64,000 nt of DNA from CAMCXE01 sp046347475 (GTDB taxonomy: Bacteria > Pseudomonadota > Gammaproteobacteria > Pseudomonadales > Cellvibrionaceae), in the NCBI GenBank assembly GCA_046347475.1, contig JAXMGD010000010.1:1-64000 (forward strand), in the 5' to 3' direction. This document shows positions 56,748-64,000 of this stretch, in pieces. Under the pieces are notes generated by a model, which worked only from the letters and a program-made list of their open reading frames with translations, was not told the DNA's origin and searched no databases. Position 1 is the first letter of the stretch, and every line of letters begins with the position of its first letter. The position numbers and the translations under genes were made by a program.

Positions 56748-57585
56748 GTGAGCCCAGCATGGGCGTGAACCAATGGCCTGAAAGTCCCCTGTAGGAAGAT
56801 CGCCGTTAAACCCTGATTTAACGCTAACTACTTGCGAATGGCAAGGGCTAAACCGGGAGGATTGGTCTAAGGGATTCGTAGCGTAGCGACGAACATAAGC
56901 CCGCAAATCACCCGCTAGCAAATCGCCAAGCCGATGAACACGGCAGCATGGATGCAGGACGCCGCCAAGATAGGGGGCAATGTCATTAAGTTGAGGGTTT
57001 CGCCACGTATTTAGAATGATTTTTACGCCGCCAAAAACTCCACCCCAGCCCTCCTCTTGATAATGGGAGGCAGCAAAATGCCCAGGTTTTAAGGTGATCT
57101 GCTCCTCCCCCTTTCCAAGGGGGAGGCCGGGAGGGGGTTTCTGGCCGAAGGGAAAATGTCCTAAAAAAATGAGGCAAAATCCTTAACTTAATTAAATTGG
57201 GGTGAGGGGGCTGCGCTTAACTTAATGACATCAATGGGGGGGTAGAATTTCATCTGGAACAAAATCGAGGTAAAGCGACGCACGCCTAAATGGATTTAGG
57301 CGTTAGAACGATGCAGGAGCCAAAGCCGAGGAAACTAAAGCTGAGGAAACTAAAGCCGAGAAACATCATAGAAGGCCTAGGCGAAGGGCGAGCAAGCACA
57401 AAATAGCAAATCCCAGTGACCCATGCAGAAAAGGTAGATAGTGCGGTTGTGCGGTACCATTCATATTTCCCATTTCACGTAATTAATAGAGGGGAGATCT
57501 GGTGATTCCGCATAAGCCCGGTAAACCGTATTTTTTAAAGGTTGCCGGTAATTAATTGGCCTAGATTACCGTCTGTTGCGGTAAC
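56748..57585 (+). mobile_element. Group II intron copy I1, 3'-truncated and interrupted
   Basis: Starts GTGAGCCCAGCATGGGCGTG and follows intron I3 through CTAACTACTTGCGAATGGCA, then, after an insertion (56980-57231), through GAGAAACATCATAGAAGGCC, TGCGGTTGTGCGGTACC and GATTCCGCATAAGCCC to about 57585. The ORF and domains V-VI are missing, so it cannot splice. Plus strand, opposite to the cassette genes. Confidence 0.85.
56980..57231. mobile_element. Nested insertion with ATGTCATTAAGTT inverted ends
   Basis: ATGTCATTAAGTT (56980-56992) and AACTTAATGACAT (57219-57231) are exact inverted repeats bounding 252 bases inside the I1 domain I sequence. Inside is a GC-rich dyad (CCTCCCCCTTTCCAAGGGGG). 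No transposase. Related ends occur around E5 (52917, 53064). Confidence 0.65.
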
Positions 57586-57655
57586 CAACCGTGTTGCTCG
57601 GCTGATTTTAAGTTTTTCTGTGGCTTTTCTAAAGCCTTAACGCAACGATGTGCGG

Positions 57656-58495
57656 CTATTTTGGAGGCGCAGTATGCGTCGGAAAAATTGGCTGCAGCAG
57701 TGCATTATTGGGCTTGCCTGCTTGCGAGCCTGAGAAGTAAGTGGCTTTGACAAACTGTTTCCAACTCTGGAATATTTCTTCAACAGGCTTGTTTGTAAGT
57801 CCTGCAAAGTTTCCATTGGATTTTATAAGCGCAATGAAAGCCTCTTTGCCCCATGTCTCTTCTATGTACTGACCGATCGTATAGCCCAGCTCATAAACAG
57901 CACCAGTATCTCCATTGGTAAACAGCGATTGAGCTAAAACATCAAAACGATTGCGAATCATATCTGGACGCTGCGCATACTTCCATGAATTCTCGGACTT
58001 GTATATCGCAATTGCCTCCCACAAATAATGCGGATTATTCGAAAATTTTGGATTTATCTCCAGGGTTATCAAATGAACAAATTCGTGAAGCGCAGTATCG
58101 GCTATATTCGGGTTTTTTTGCAACAACCCCAGTTCACCACGCGCCTTACCCTTTCTTGGCAAAACATAGCCGAGCGACCCGGGAAACTGTTTACCAATAG
58201 CCTTCTCTTGTTCGGTTAAAAATGTTGTTTCACCATCCCAGATGCGAACCACCACCTTGGGCATATCATCTAACTTGAAATCTTCCAGTAACTGCCGCCT
58301 ATGATTTTGAAGATTATTGTCAATGTCGGCTACCAATGTCTCTGTGAGATCACCATGAACAATATAGATAAAATTTTCTCTTTCTAGCTTATAACATTTA
58401 CTGCAGTGCTCAGATGTTAGCCAATAAAAAGCTGCGAACGTACAAGCAAGCACGCCTAGCGAAACTAGAAGCATTGTTGTCCATGATTTATTCAT
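57656..58495 (-). CDS. Cassette gene: membrane-anchored HExxH metallopeptidase-like protein
   Basis: 279 aa with one N-terminal helix (MLLVSLGVLACTFAAFYWL), rest outside the cytoplasm. ALHEFVHLITLE is a zinc-binding HExxH motif and HYLWEAIAIY about 20 residues later offers the third ligand Glu, the gluzincin pattern of peptidase MA-like proteins. Two CxxC-spaced cysteines (EHCSKCYKLE) follow the helix. Substrate unknown. Confidence 0.72.
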   Translation of the reverse strand: MNKSWTTMLLVSLGVLACTFAAFYWLTSEHCSKCYKLERENFIYIVHGDLTETLVADIDNNLQNHRRQLLEDFKLDDMPKVVVRIWDGETTFLTEQEKAIGKQFPGSLGYVLPRKGKARGELGLLQKNPNIADTALHEFVHLITLEINPKFSNNPHYLWEAIAIYKSENSWKYAQRPDMIRNRFDVLAQSLFTNGDTGAVYELGYTIGQYIEETWGKEAFIALIKSNGNFAGLTNKPVEEIFQSWKQFVKATYFSGSQAGKPNNALLQPIFPTHTAPPK

Positions 58496-58564
58496 ACATC
58501 ACTCAAGCTCTCGAAGGAAATTTCATTTTTTCGCAAAAAATTCTCCAATTACAGGAATTAATTT

Positions 58565-58666
58565 GCTTAACGTCAGGTTGGGCAGAAATTTGTGGGGTGG
58601 TGTCTTGTGTTATAGCCTAGCGGCAACACAAAAACCACGAAACAAATTTTGCTGCTGGCACCGCTT
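58565..58666 (-). other. attC site interrupted by intron I2
   Basis: Core-like GCTTAACG at 58565, then a long imperfect hairpin: GCAGAAATTTGTGGGGTGGT ... TTGTGTT / AACACAA ... ACCACGAAACAAATTTTGCT, ending GGCACCGCTT right at the intron start. Read on the minus strand this has attC layout, with the partner core beyond the intron. Confidence 0.6.
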
Positions 58667-59265
58667 GTGTACGCCCAGCATGGGCATGAACTAATGGGGT
58701 AAAAGTCCGCTGTTATAAAATCGCCTTTCACTTTGATTTAACGCTAACTACTCACGGATGGCAAGGGCCAACCCGCGAGGATTGGTTTTGGGTATTCACT
58801 GCATAACGAAGCACACGAGCCTACGAATCATCCGCTATCAAATCGGCAAGCCTGGATCATTGCCTTGTTGCTTTGTCTTAATAGGGGCGGCGATTGCGCA
58901 TGTATTACTGGGCTAAATTTTCGGGAGCAATGAAGCAGCAGCAAAGCTAGCCGCAGGCTGGCCCACACGACGTGGGCCACAACCATCCTGGTGCAGGCCA
59001 CGCACAAAAGTCAGAAATTTGCTCAAACTCAGTGTGCCGCTTGATATGGCTATTGCCTGCGTCATATCGAGCAAAAAACTATTGCCGAAGTGCGAAAACT
59101 GAGGGAATTCATCGAGCGCTATCAAGTGAATTCTTTTCGGGAAAAGGACTGTTATCGTTGAGAGATCGGTGGGTGGAGATTCATTACAGTTAAGGAACCG
59201 CCGTGTGCGGAGCCGCATGCACAGTGGTGTGGGGAGGGCGAGTTAGATGCTCGCCTTTACCCGAT
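58667..59265 (+). mobile_element. Group II intron copy I2, internally deleted
   Basis: 5' end GTGTACGCCCAGCATGGGCA as in I3. At about 58852 the sequence jumps from GCTATCAAATCGGCAAGCC to TGGATCATTGCC, which in I3 is inside the RT gene near 61815. From there it follows I3 through the last part of the RT gene, domain V (59194-59230, one base change CACAGTGG for CACGGTGG) and the TTTACCCGAT end. About 600 bases against 2.2 kb for I3. Confidence 0.88.
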
Positions 59266-59276
59266 TATGATGATAC

Positions 59277-59657
59277 TTAACTGACGATTTTGAAAAATTT
59301 CAACAACAAATATATCCGCATTTTAAAATTAGAATGCTTTGGCTCAACTCCAATAAAATACAAATAATGATCCCCATCACTATGAAAGTAGTCAATTTTA
59401 CAAAAACCATTCGTTTTGATTTCCGACTTCTCTATTAACCCTGACCGCCCAAAAACCAGTGCTTGATATGAACCATTTGAATGCAACTGAGCCGTAAATT
59501 GTACCCCGGAAAACTGATTTCCTAGGCAATACACTTGCCTGACATGCATGCTTCCATCATTTACCACATCAAAAAATTCAGTATAATTAGCGATGATACT
59601 CCCTTTGGTTTGATTTTTTAGGTAAAAATGAACTTTCTGCACTCTTACTTTCCTCAT
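59277..59657 (-). CDS. Cassette gene of unknown function (126 aa)
   Basis: Basic, beta-rich 126-aa protein with no signal peptide and no family I recognise. Starts MRKVRVQKVHFYLKNQ. Ends 12 bases from intron I2. Its start is only 9 bases after the stop of the 99-aa gene, across a reduced attC-like sequence. Confidence 0.6.
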   Translation of the reverse strand: MRKVRVQKVHFYLKNQTKGSIIANYTEFFDVVNDGSMHVRQVYCLGNQFSGVQFTAQLHSNGSYQALVFGRSGLIEKSEIKTNGFCKIDYFHSDGDHYLYFIGVEPKHSNFKMRIYLLLKFFKIVS

Positions 59658-59672
59658 AACGCATAGTTAGGC
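59657..59672 (-). other. Reduced attC-like scar between two cassette genes
   Basis: TAACGCATAGTTAGGC: both attC core motifs (TAACGC and GTTAGGC) directly abutted, without the usual hairpin between. It carries the TAA stop of the 99-aa gene. Confidence 0.5.
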
Positions 59673-59966
59673 CGACGGACCATTAAAGCTTTGAATTAAG
59701 TGAATGCCAGAGGCCAAAGCCTGCTGATGCCTACCCAAAGGAAGATCCCGAGCTATACATTCAGCCGCTATTTTAAATAGTATATCAGTTCTGTATTTCT
59801 GACATCGATCAAATCCATCAAATTCCGGATGGCAGCAGAAGGATAATTTACCTATAAGTTCTTGATCAAAGTTTCGCACCTCGATATTGATTCCATGCCC
59901 CCAGCTTCGATCTGCCCTTTTTGCTAACAGGTAGTAACCATCGCCTTCTATCCTTACTTCGTCCAT
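59667..59966 (-). CDS. Cassette gene of unknown function (99 aa)
   Basis: 99-aa protein, no signal peptide, no recognised family. Starts MDEVRIEGDGYYLLAKRADR. The start is 17 bases after the attC core at 59983, the standard position of a cassette gene. Confidence 0.65.
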   Translation of the reverse strand: MDEVRIEGDGYYLLAKRADRSWGHGINIEVRNFDQELIGKLSFCCHPEFDGFDRCQKYRTDILFKIAAECIARDLPLGRHQQALASGIHLIQSFNGPSA

Positions 59967-59982
59967 ATGGGATGCCTTATTT

Positions 59983-60032
59983 GTCTAACGCCTAATTTTG
60001 TCGGGCGCGTAGCGCCTCGGCAAGAATTACTG
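59983..60032 (-). other. attC site interrupted by intron I3
   Basis: GTCTAACGCCTAATTTTGTC, GGGCGC-GTAG-CGCC loop, TCGGCAAGAATTACTG: the arms CTAATTTTG and CAAGAATTA pair around a GC hairpin. Joined to the bases after the intron (TTAAC or TAAC at 62223) the far core becomes CTGTTAAC, so a full attC of about 55 bases is restored when the intron is removed. Confidence 0.8.
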
Positions 60033-62223
60033 GTGTACGCCCAGCATGGGCATGAACTAATGGGGTGAAAGTCCCCTGTAGGAGGATCACCGTTAAATTG
60101 CGATTTAACGCTAACTACTAGCGAATGGCAAGGGCTAACCCGCGAGGGTTGGTCTGGAGGATTCGTAGCGCAGCGGGGAACATGAGCTTGCGAATCACCC
60201 GCTAGCAAATCGGCAAGCCGACGAACACGACTGCATGGATGCAGGAGGTAGAGCGACGCAGGAAGCCAAAGCCGAGAAACATCATAGAAGGCCTAGGCAT
60301 CGGGCGAGCTAGCACAAGATAGCAAAGCCCTGTGATCCTATGTTGCCAAGGTAAATGATGCGGTTGTGCCGTGACAGTGCATGTTCTTATCTAGGGAGAT
60401 CTGTTGACTCCGCATAAGCCCTATAAACCTGCTTTTTTTCACAGGCTGCCGGTTAATAAATGAGCCTAGATTATTGTCTGCCACAATAATCAAAAAAAAA
60501 TGGCAGAAGACTTAGGCAATCCCTGTAGCAATACCGGGATGAACAACAGAAGGAACAAAATTGCTCCTGCATTTTGTCCATTCGCGCCATCCATGGCGCT
60601 TTCAGCAGAAGCCGTAGTAGCCAAACGCCGTTTTTAATTGAGCGGACAGGGTGGCTGATTTTTGCTCCTGCAAAATCGGCATTCACGCCATCCATGGCGT
60701 TCTCAGGGCTGAACTTTAACTAACTGAAAAGACGTGGAGTCTACTTAAACATGCTTATCCAGCTGGCTAAAAAAAGCACAATAGCGTAGCACTCTAATGC
60801 TCAATCAAAATCAAAACCTACTGGATATAATCTTAACGCCTGAAAATTTAAATAAGGCCTGGATTCGAGTGCGCAAAAACAAAGGTGCTGCGGGAATTGA
60901 CGGTCAAACGATCGACGATTTTACGCAGCACTTTCGCGAACATGGCAAAGGTATTATTGATGAAATTCGGACGGGACGGTATCAGCCTTATCCGGTAAAA
61001 CGTGTTTACATTGAGAAACCCGACGGCACTTGGCGCGGTCTGGGGATTCCAACGGTTTTCGACCGATTAATTCAGCAGGCCATAGTGCAAGTGCTTTCGC
61101 CGATTGTTGACCCGACCTTCTCGGATCATAGCTACGGGTTCCGACCCAAACGCTCGCAACACCAAGCGGTGAAGCAGGTTCAAGAGTACGTTAAACAAGG
61201 GCGTAAAATTGCTGTAGATGTCGATTTATCCAAATTTTTCGACCGAGTTAATCACGATTCTCTGATGAGTCTGCTTGGAAGAATAACCAGCGATAAAATG
61301 CTGTTAAAACTGATTGCGCGCTTTTTGCGGGCAGGCATGGTAGACGATGGCGTGGGCACGAAACTCCCGGCGGTGTACCGCAAGGCGGCCCTCTCTCGCC
61401 ACTGCTGTCGAATATTGTGCTGGATTTGCCGGATAAAGAACTGGAAAAACGCGGCCATACCTTCGCACGCTACGCTGACGATTTTATTATTTTAGTTGGC
61501 AGCAAGCGAGCGGGGGAGCGCGTATTGCGCAGCGTAACGAACTTTGTGGAGCGTAAACTTAAATTAAAATTGAACGATACTAAAAGCCAAGTTGCGCCGG
61601 TAAATCAGTGTAAATTTCTGGGGTTTACGTTTCACGGCGGAAGCCTTAAATGGCATGTATCCGCCCTGGAGAAGTTCAAATTTCAGATCAGACAACTGAC
61701 GGGGCGCTCGAATGGAACATCAATGGAGAAGCGAATTGCGGAATTAACTGTGTATTTGCGTGGTAGGATAAACTATTTTGGCATCGGGCAAGGCTACCAA
61801 AAATGTATCGACTTGGATCATTGCCTTTTTAATTTGTCTTTAATGGGGCGTCGATTACGCATGTGCTACTGGCCCAATTGTTGGGAACAATTGGGCAGCA
61901 GTGAAGCTGGCCGCAGGCTGGCCCACGGGAAGTGGGCCACTCTTATATGGCGAAGGCCGCGCACAAAAGTCATAAATTTGCTCAAACTCGGTGTGCCGCT
62001 TGATATGGCTATTGCCTGCGGCATATCGAGCAAAAGCTATTGGCGAAGTGCGAAAACTGAGGGAATTCATCGGGGTCTATCCAATGAATTCTTCGCAGAA
62101 AAAGGGTTGTTATCGTTGAGAGATCGGTGGGTGGAGATTCATTACGGTTAAAGAACCGCCGTGTGCGGAGCCGCATGCACGGTGGTGTGGGGAGGGCGAG
62201 TTAGATGCTCGCCTTTACCCGAT
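60033..62223 (+). mobile_element. Group IIC-type intron I3 inserted in attC
   Basis: Starts GTGTACGCCC (GUGYG-like) and ends CGCCTTTACCCGAT. Domain V at 62153-62190 (CGCCGTGTGCGG-AG-CCGCATGCACGGTGG stem) and domain VI (GGGCGAG ... CTCGCC) are complete. The RT gene is at 60797-62151. Direction is opposite to the cassettes, as in known group IIC-attC introns. A repeated segment with CGCCATCCATGGCG lies between domain I and the RT gene (about 60560 and 60665). Confidence 0.9.
60797..62151 (+). pseudogene. ltrA: Group II intron reverse transcriptase/maturase with frameshift
   Basis: About 452 codons if read through. The first frame (60797 on) has RT motifs VRKNKGAAGIDGQ, VYIEKPDGTWRGLGIPTVFD, SYGFRPKRSQHQAV and VDVDLSKFFDRVNH. 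Near 61368-61372 the reading frame shifts by one missing base. The continuation (GVPQGGPLSPLLSNIVLD, then YADDFIILV with the catalytic Asp pair, then maturase X domain) is in another frame. Without frame repair no active RT is made. A sequencing error is the alternative. Confidence 0.9.
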
Positions 62224-62244
62224 TAACATTTTTTATTGCCACCC

Positions 62245-63396
62245 CTATTTTGAACCAAAAAGATACCGAATAGATGAATATGGACGAATAAGTAGATGAT
62301 AAATAGAAACACACAGCCAGAAAGACACAAATAGAATAAAAATATACTTAAATGCCGCATTGTCAGATGTTCTTACAACGTGATATCCTATTGTTACAAT
62401 CACAGTTTGATGCAGTATGTAAAATGGATATACCGATTTGTTAGCATATTTAAAAAATGCATTTTCATTATTCAGATACTTTTTGCCATACCCCAAACAT
62501 GCTAACACCCATAACCATGAATTGAGATTTAGGATTGCAAGATAGAAATATGTTTGCGGTAGCTCTGCCCAGTTTTTCCAAATATGAAATGGATCCCAGT
62601 CATTCCACCTAAGCGTAAAAATTAGCAAGGTGGTTAAAAATGCATAACGAAGAATGGCAGTTCTATTTTCTTCAATGAGATAAATTATATTTTTAAACCT
62701 AAATAATATAAGGCCAGCCAATACAAATGGAATGTAAAAAGAGTGGCGAGCATAATCATGCAGCAAATCATATGCAACAGGAAATTTAACAGTTAGCAAA
62801 GCATATGGTAATGATGCGATAAGAATAAAAATAAAAACGAAAATTAGATTTTGTATTTTAATTTCTGATTGAGAAGACAAATAAATGGATTTATTTAAAA
62901 AATTGAAAATTGGTATTGATATTAAATTATACAAAAATAAATATGGTATAAACCAAAGATGAAGCCAATGGAAATTTCCACTTGGCCACCATTGAAACTG
63001 CAAAAATGTTTTGTAGAATTCAAAGTATGAAGCATTATAACCGCCCAGCTTTCTCTCAAAATATATTTGAGGAGCAGCCAGCACAAAAGTCCAAGCTGCC
63101 AATGGTATTATTAGCCGCTGAAATCGCTGGCTAATAAATTCTTTCCAGTTTAGACGAGCCAACAGAATGGAGGATATATAACCTGAAACAAGAAACAGGA
63201 GCGGCATTCTAAAAAATGATAGGAAGTAATTTACTTCAAGAAGAACCCTACTTTGCTCTGCATTTTTAATATGCCAACCAGATTCAGCAGCAAAAATCAT
63301 AGACACATGAAAGACAAACATCAACAAAACGGCAATTACCCGCAAAGCATCAATATAAAAGTGTCTTTCATGTCCCTCAGCACTTATAGATTTCAT
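62245..63396 (-). CDS. Cassette gene: acyltransferase family membrane protein
   Basis: 383 aa with about ten hydrophobic helices, strongly AT-rich compared with the core genes. Start RHFYIDALRVIAVLLMFVFHVSM has the Acyl_transf_3/OpgC-type Asp-Arg/His motif (H20 area), and LLFLVSGYISSILL follows. Such proteins add acetyl or succinyl groups to sugars or glucans. The base composition and attC on its 5' side mark it as acquired. Confidence 0.88.
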   Translation of the reverse strand: MKSISAEGHERHFYIDALRVIAVLLMFVFHVSMIFAAESGWHIKNAEQSRVLLEVNYFLSFFRMPLLFLVSGYISSILLARLNWKEFISQRFQRLIIPLAAWTFVLAAPQIYFERKLGGYNASYFEFYKTFLQFQWWPSGNFHWLHLWFIPYLFLYNLISIPIFNFLNKSIYLSSQSEIKIQNLIFVFIFILIASLPYALLTVKFPVAYDLLHDYARHSFYIPFVLAGLILFRFKNIIYLIEENRTAILRYAFLTTLLIFTLRWNDWDPFHIWKNWAELPQTYFYLAILNLNSWLWVLACLGYGKKYLNNENAFFKYANKSVYPFYILHQTVIVTIGYHVVRTSDNAAFKYIFILFVSFWLCVSIYHLLIRPYSSIRYLFGSK

Positions 63397-63407
63397 TCCT
63401 ACTCCAT

Positions 63408-63538
63408 GTTAACGCCGAGCTAAGCGGCAGTTTTTAAGTTGTAGTTTTGTGGAATACTTTTGCGCAGCAAAACCACAAAACTGCGACTTAAAAACTGTCC
63501 AGCAACCGAAGGTTGCGATGCTTGAGCGACTTGTTAAC
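63408..63538 (-). other. attC recombination site
   Basis: 131 bases bounded by GTTAACGCCGAGCTAAGC and GCTTGAGCGACTTGTTAAC, the R/L core arrangement of integron attC sites, with GAGCTAAGC and GCTTGAGCG as the paired L boxes. The interior is one long stem: CAGTTTTTAAGTTGTAGTTT / AAAACTGCGACTTAAAAACTG. The stop codon of the 109-aa gene overlaps the core, as usual. Confidence 0.93.
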
Positions 63539-63863
63539 TATATTCTTTAATAATGTCCGCACAAGATTTTAGTAATTTAGCTCTATACTTAAATTCTAAT
63601 TTCGCCAATTTTGGGTCAGACTTTAATACAATTTCAAGATTCCAATGAAGCCTTTCTGTTCCAACAGGCATATCCAGCGGTAACGCCGAGCAATATTCTT
63701 CAAAGATTGGATATTTAGCTAGTAGCTCACGGTCAATGTGCGACAGTTTTTTGCGCAACCCGATACTACCGACAGTTAAGCCAACCTGGCCAGACAATAC
63801 AGCTTTTACAGCAGCAACAAGCCGATTTTCTCTTGCTTTAATTTGTTCAGATGGCAATGGCAT
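63534..63863 (-). CDS. Cassette gene: DUF2489-like protein
   Basis: 109 aa, cytosolic, helical. RENRLVAAVKAVLSGQVGLT and LEFKYRAKLLKSCADIIKEY fit the DUF2489 pattern as I remember it, but the match needs a profile search. The stop lies in the attC core. Confidence 0.6.
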   Translation of the reverse strand: MPLPSEQIKARENRLVAAVKAVLSGQVGLTVGSIGLRKKLSHIDRELLAKYPIFEEYCSALPLDMPVGTERLHWNLEIVLKSDPKLAKLEFKYRAKLLKSCADIIKEYS

Positions 63864-63935
63864 TTAATATTTTACAAACTCAAAAAATTATTTGTGTAGA
63901 TTAAACAATAGCACTAAGTAATGTTCCCGCTCTTA

Positions 63936-64000
63936 GTTAACGCCAAGCACGGCAGAAACTTTTGCGTAGTATTATTTGTGCGTAAAATGAGCGTAGCGAA
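63936..64000 (-). other. attC recombination site (partial, runs off right edge)
   Basis: GTTAACGCCAAGCACGGCAG starts a second site with the same GTTAACGCC core as the one at 63408. The rest is beyond the window. It shows that the array continues to the right, toward attI. Confidence 0.75.

Noticed and set aside
60471..60695. 74-codon minus frame within intron I3
   Set aside because: Lies inside intron RNA domains with internal repeats; no protein features.

Overview
The window looks like chromosome of a gammaproteobacterium, most likely a Cellvibrionaceae-type (Cellvibrio/Saccharophagus/Teredinibacter-like) polysaccharide degrader. The reasons are an Entner-Doudoroff set (gap, zwf, edd, eda), the map-glnD-dapC and mfd-csiV gene orders, a lipoprotein with a poly-serine linker, a putative GH12 glucanase, and moderate G+C. 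This placement is inferred from gene content only.

1-53 kb is mostly core genome. In order: msrP/msrQ (methionine sulfoxide repair in the periplasm); a DUF3108 protein; gap divergent from zwf-edd-eda; hisC; an AsmA-like protein; gcvP; a CvpA-like membrane protein; a NUDIX hydrolase; tRNA-Asn and tRNA-Val; a wzi-wza-like capsule export pair; a cold-shock protein; mfd and csiV; an SDR; a secreted glycerophosphodiesterase behind a tandem PhoB box; rluF; dapC, glnD and map; and a TerC/CBS/CorC protein. At 38.2-43.9 kb a tight five-gene operon (AsnB-like, acyl carrier protein, AMP ligase, PrmC-like methyltransferase, NadE-like) looks like a small, unassigned carrier-protein pathway. At 44.6-47.1 kb two peptidoglycan hydrolases without signal peptides and a secreted partner suggest an effector/immunity locus. 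A two-component system, a GT51-like remnant, a transglutaminase-like protein, a DUF3617 protein, an intradiol-dioxygenase-like lipoprotein and a large GLUG-type surface protein follow.

55.7-64 kb is an accessory region that I read as the distal end of a chromosomal integron cassette array. All cassette genes (GH12-like lipoprotein, HExxH peptidase, two small unknowns, an acyltransferase, a DUF2489-like protein) are on the minus strand. They are separated by attC-type sites, the clearest at 63408-63538, with another running off the right edge. At least four copies or remnants of one group II intron lie on the opposite strand inside or next to the attC sites. This is the arrangement known for group IIC-attC introns. 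One copy keeps a reverse-transcriptase gene with a single-base frameshift, one is internally deleted, one is 3'-truncated and carries a nested inverted-repeat insertion, and one is only a 3' tail. The integrase and attI would lie beyond the right edge.

The window also carries at least six dispersed palindromic elements of about 100-150 bp. Their loop core is conserved, while their long outer arms differ between copies yet stay self-complementary. A second repeat family has GGGCACCTCC termini, and one of its copies is itself interrupted by one of the palindromes.
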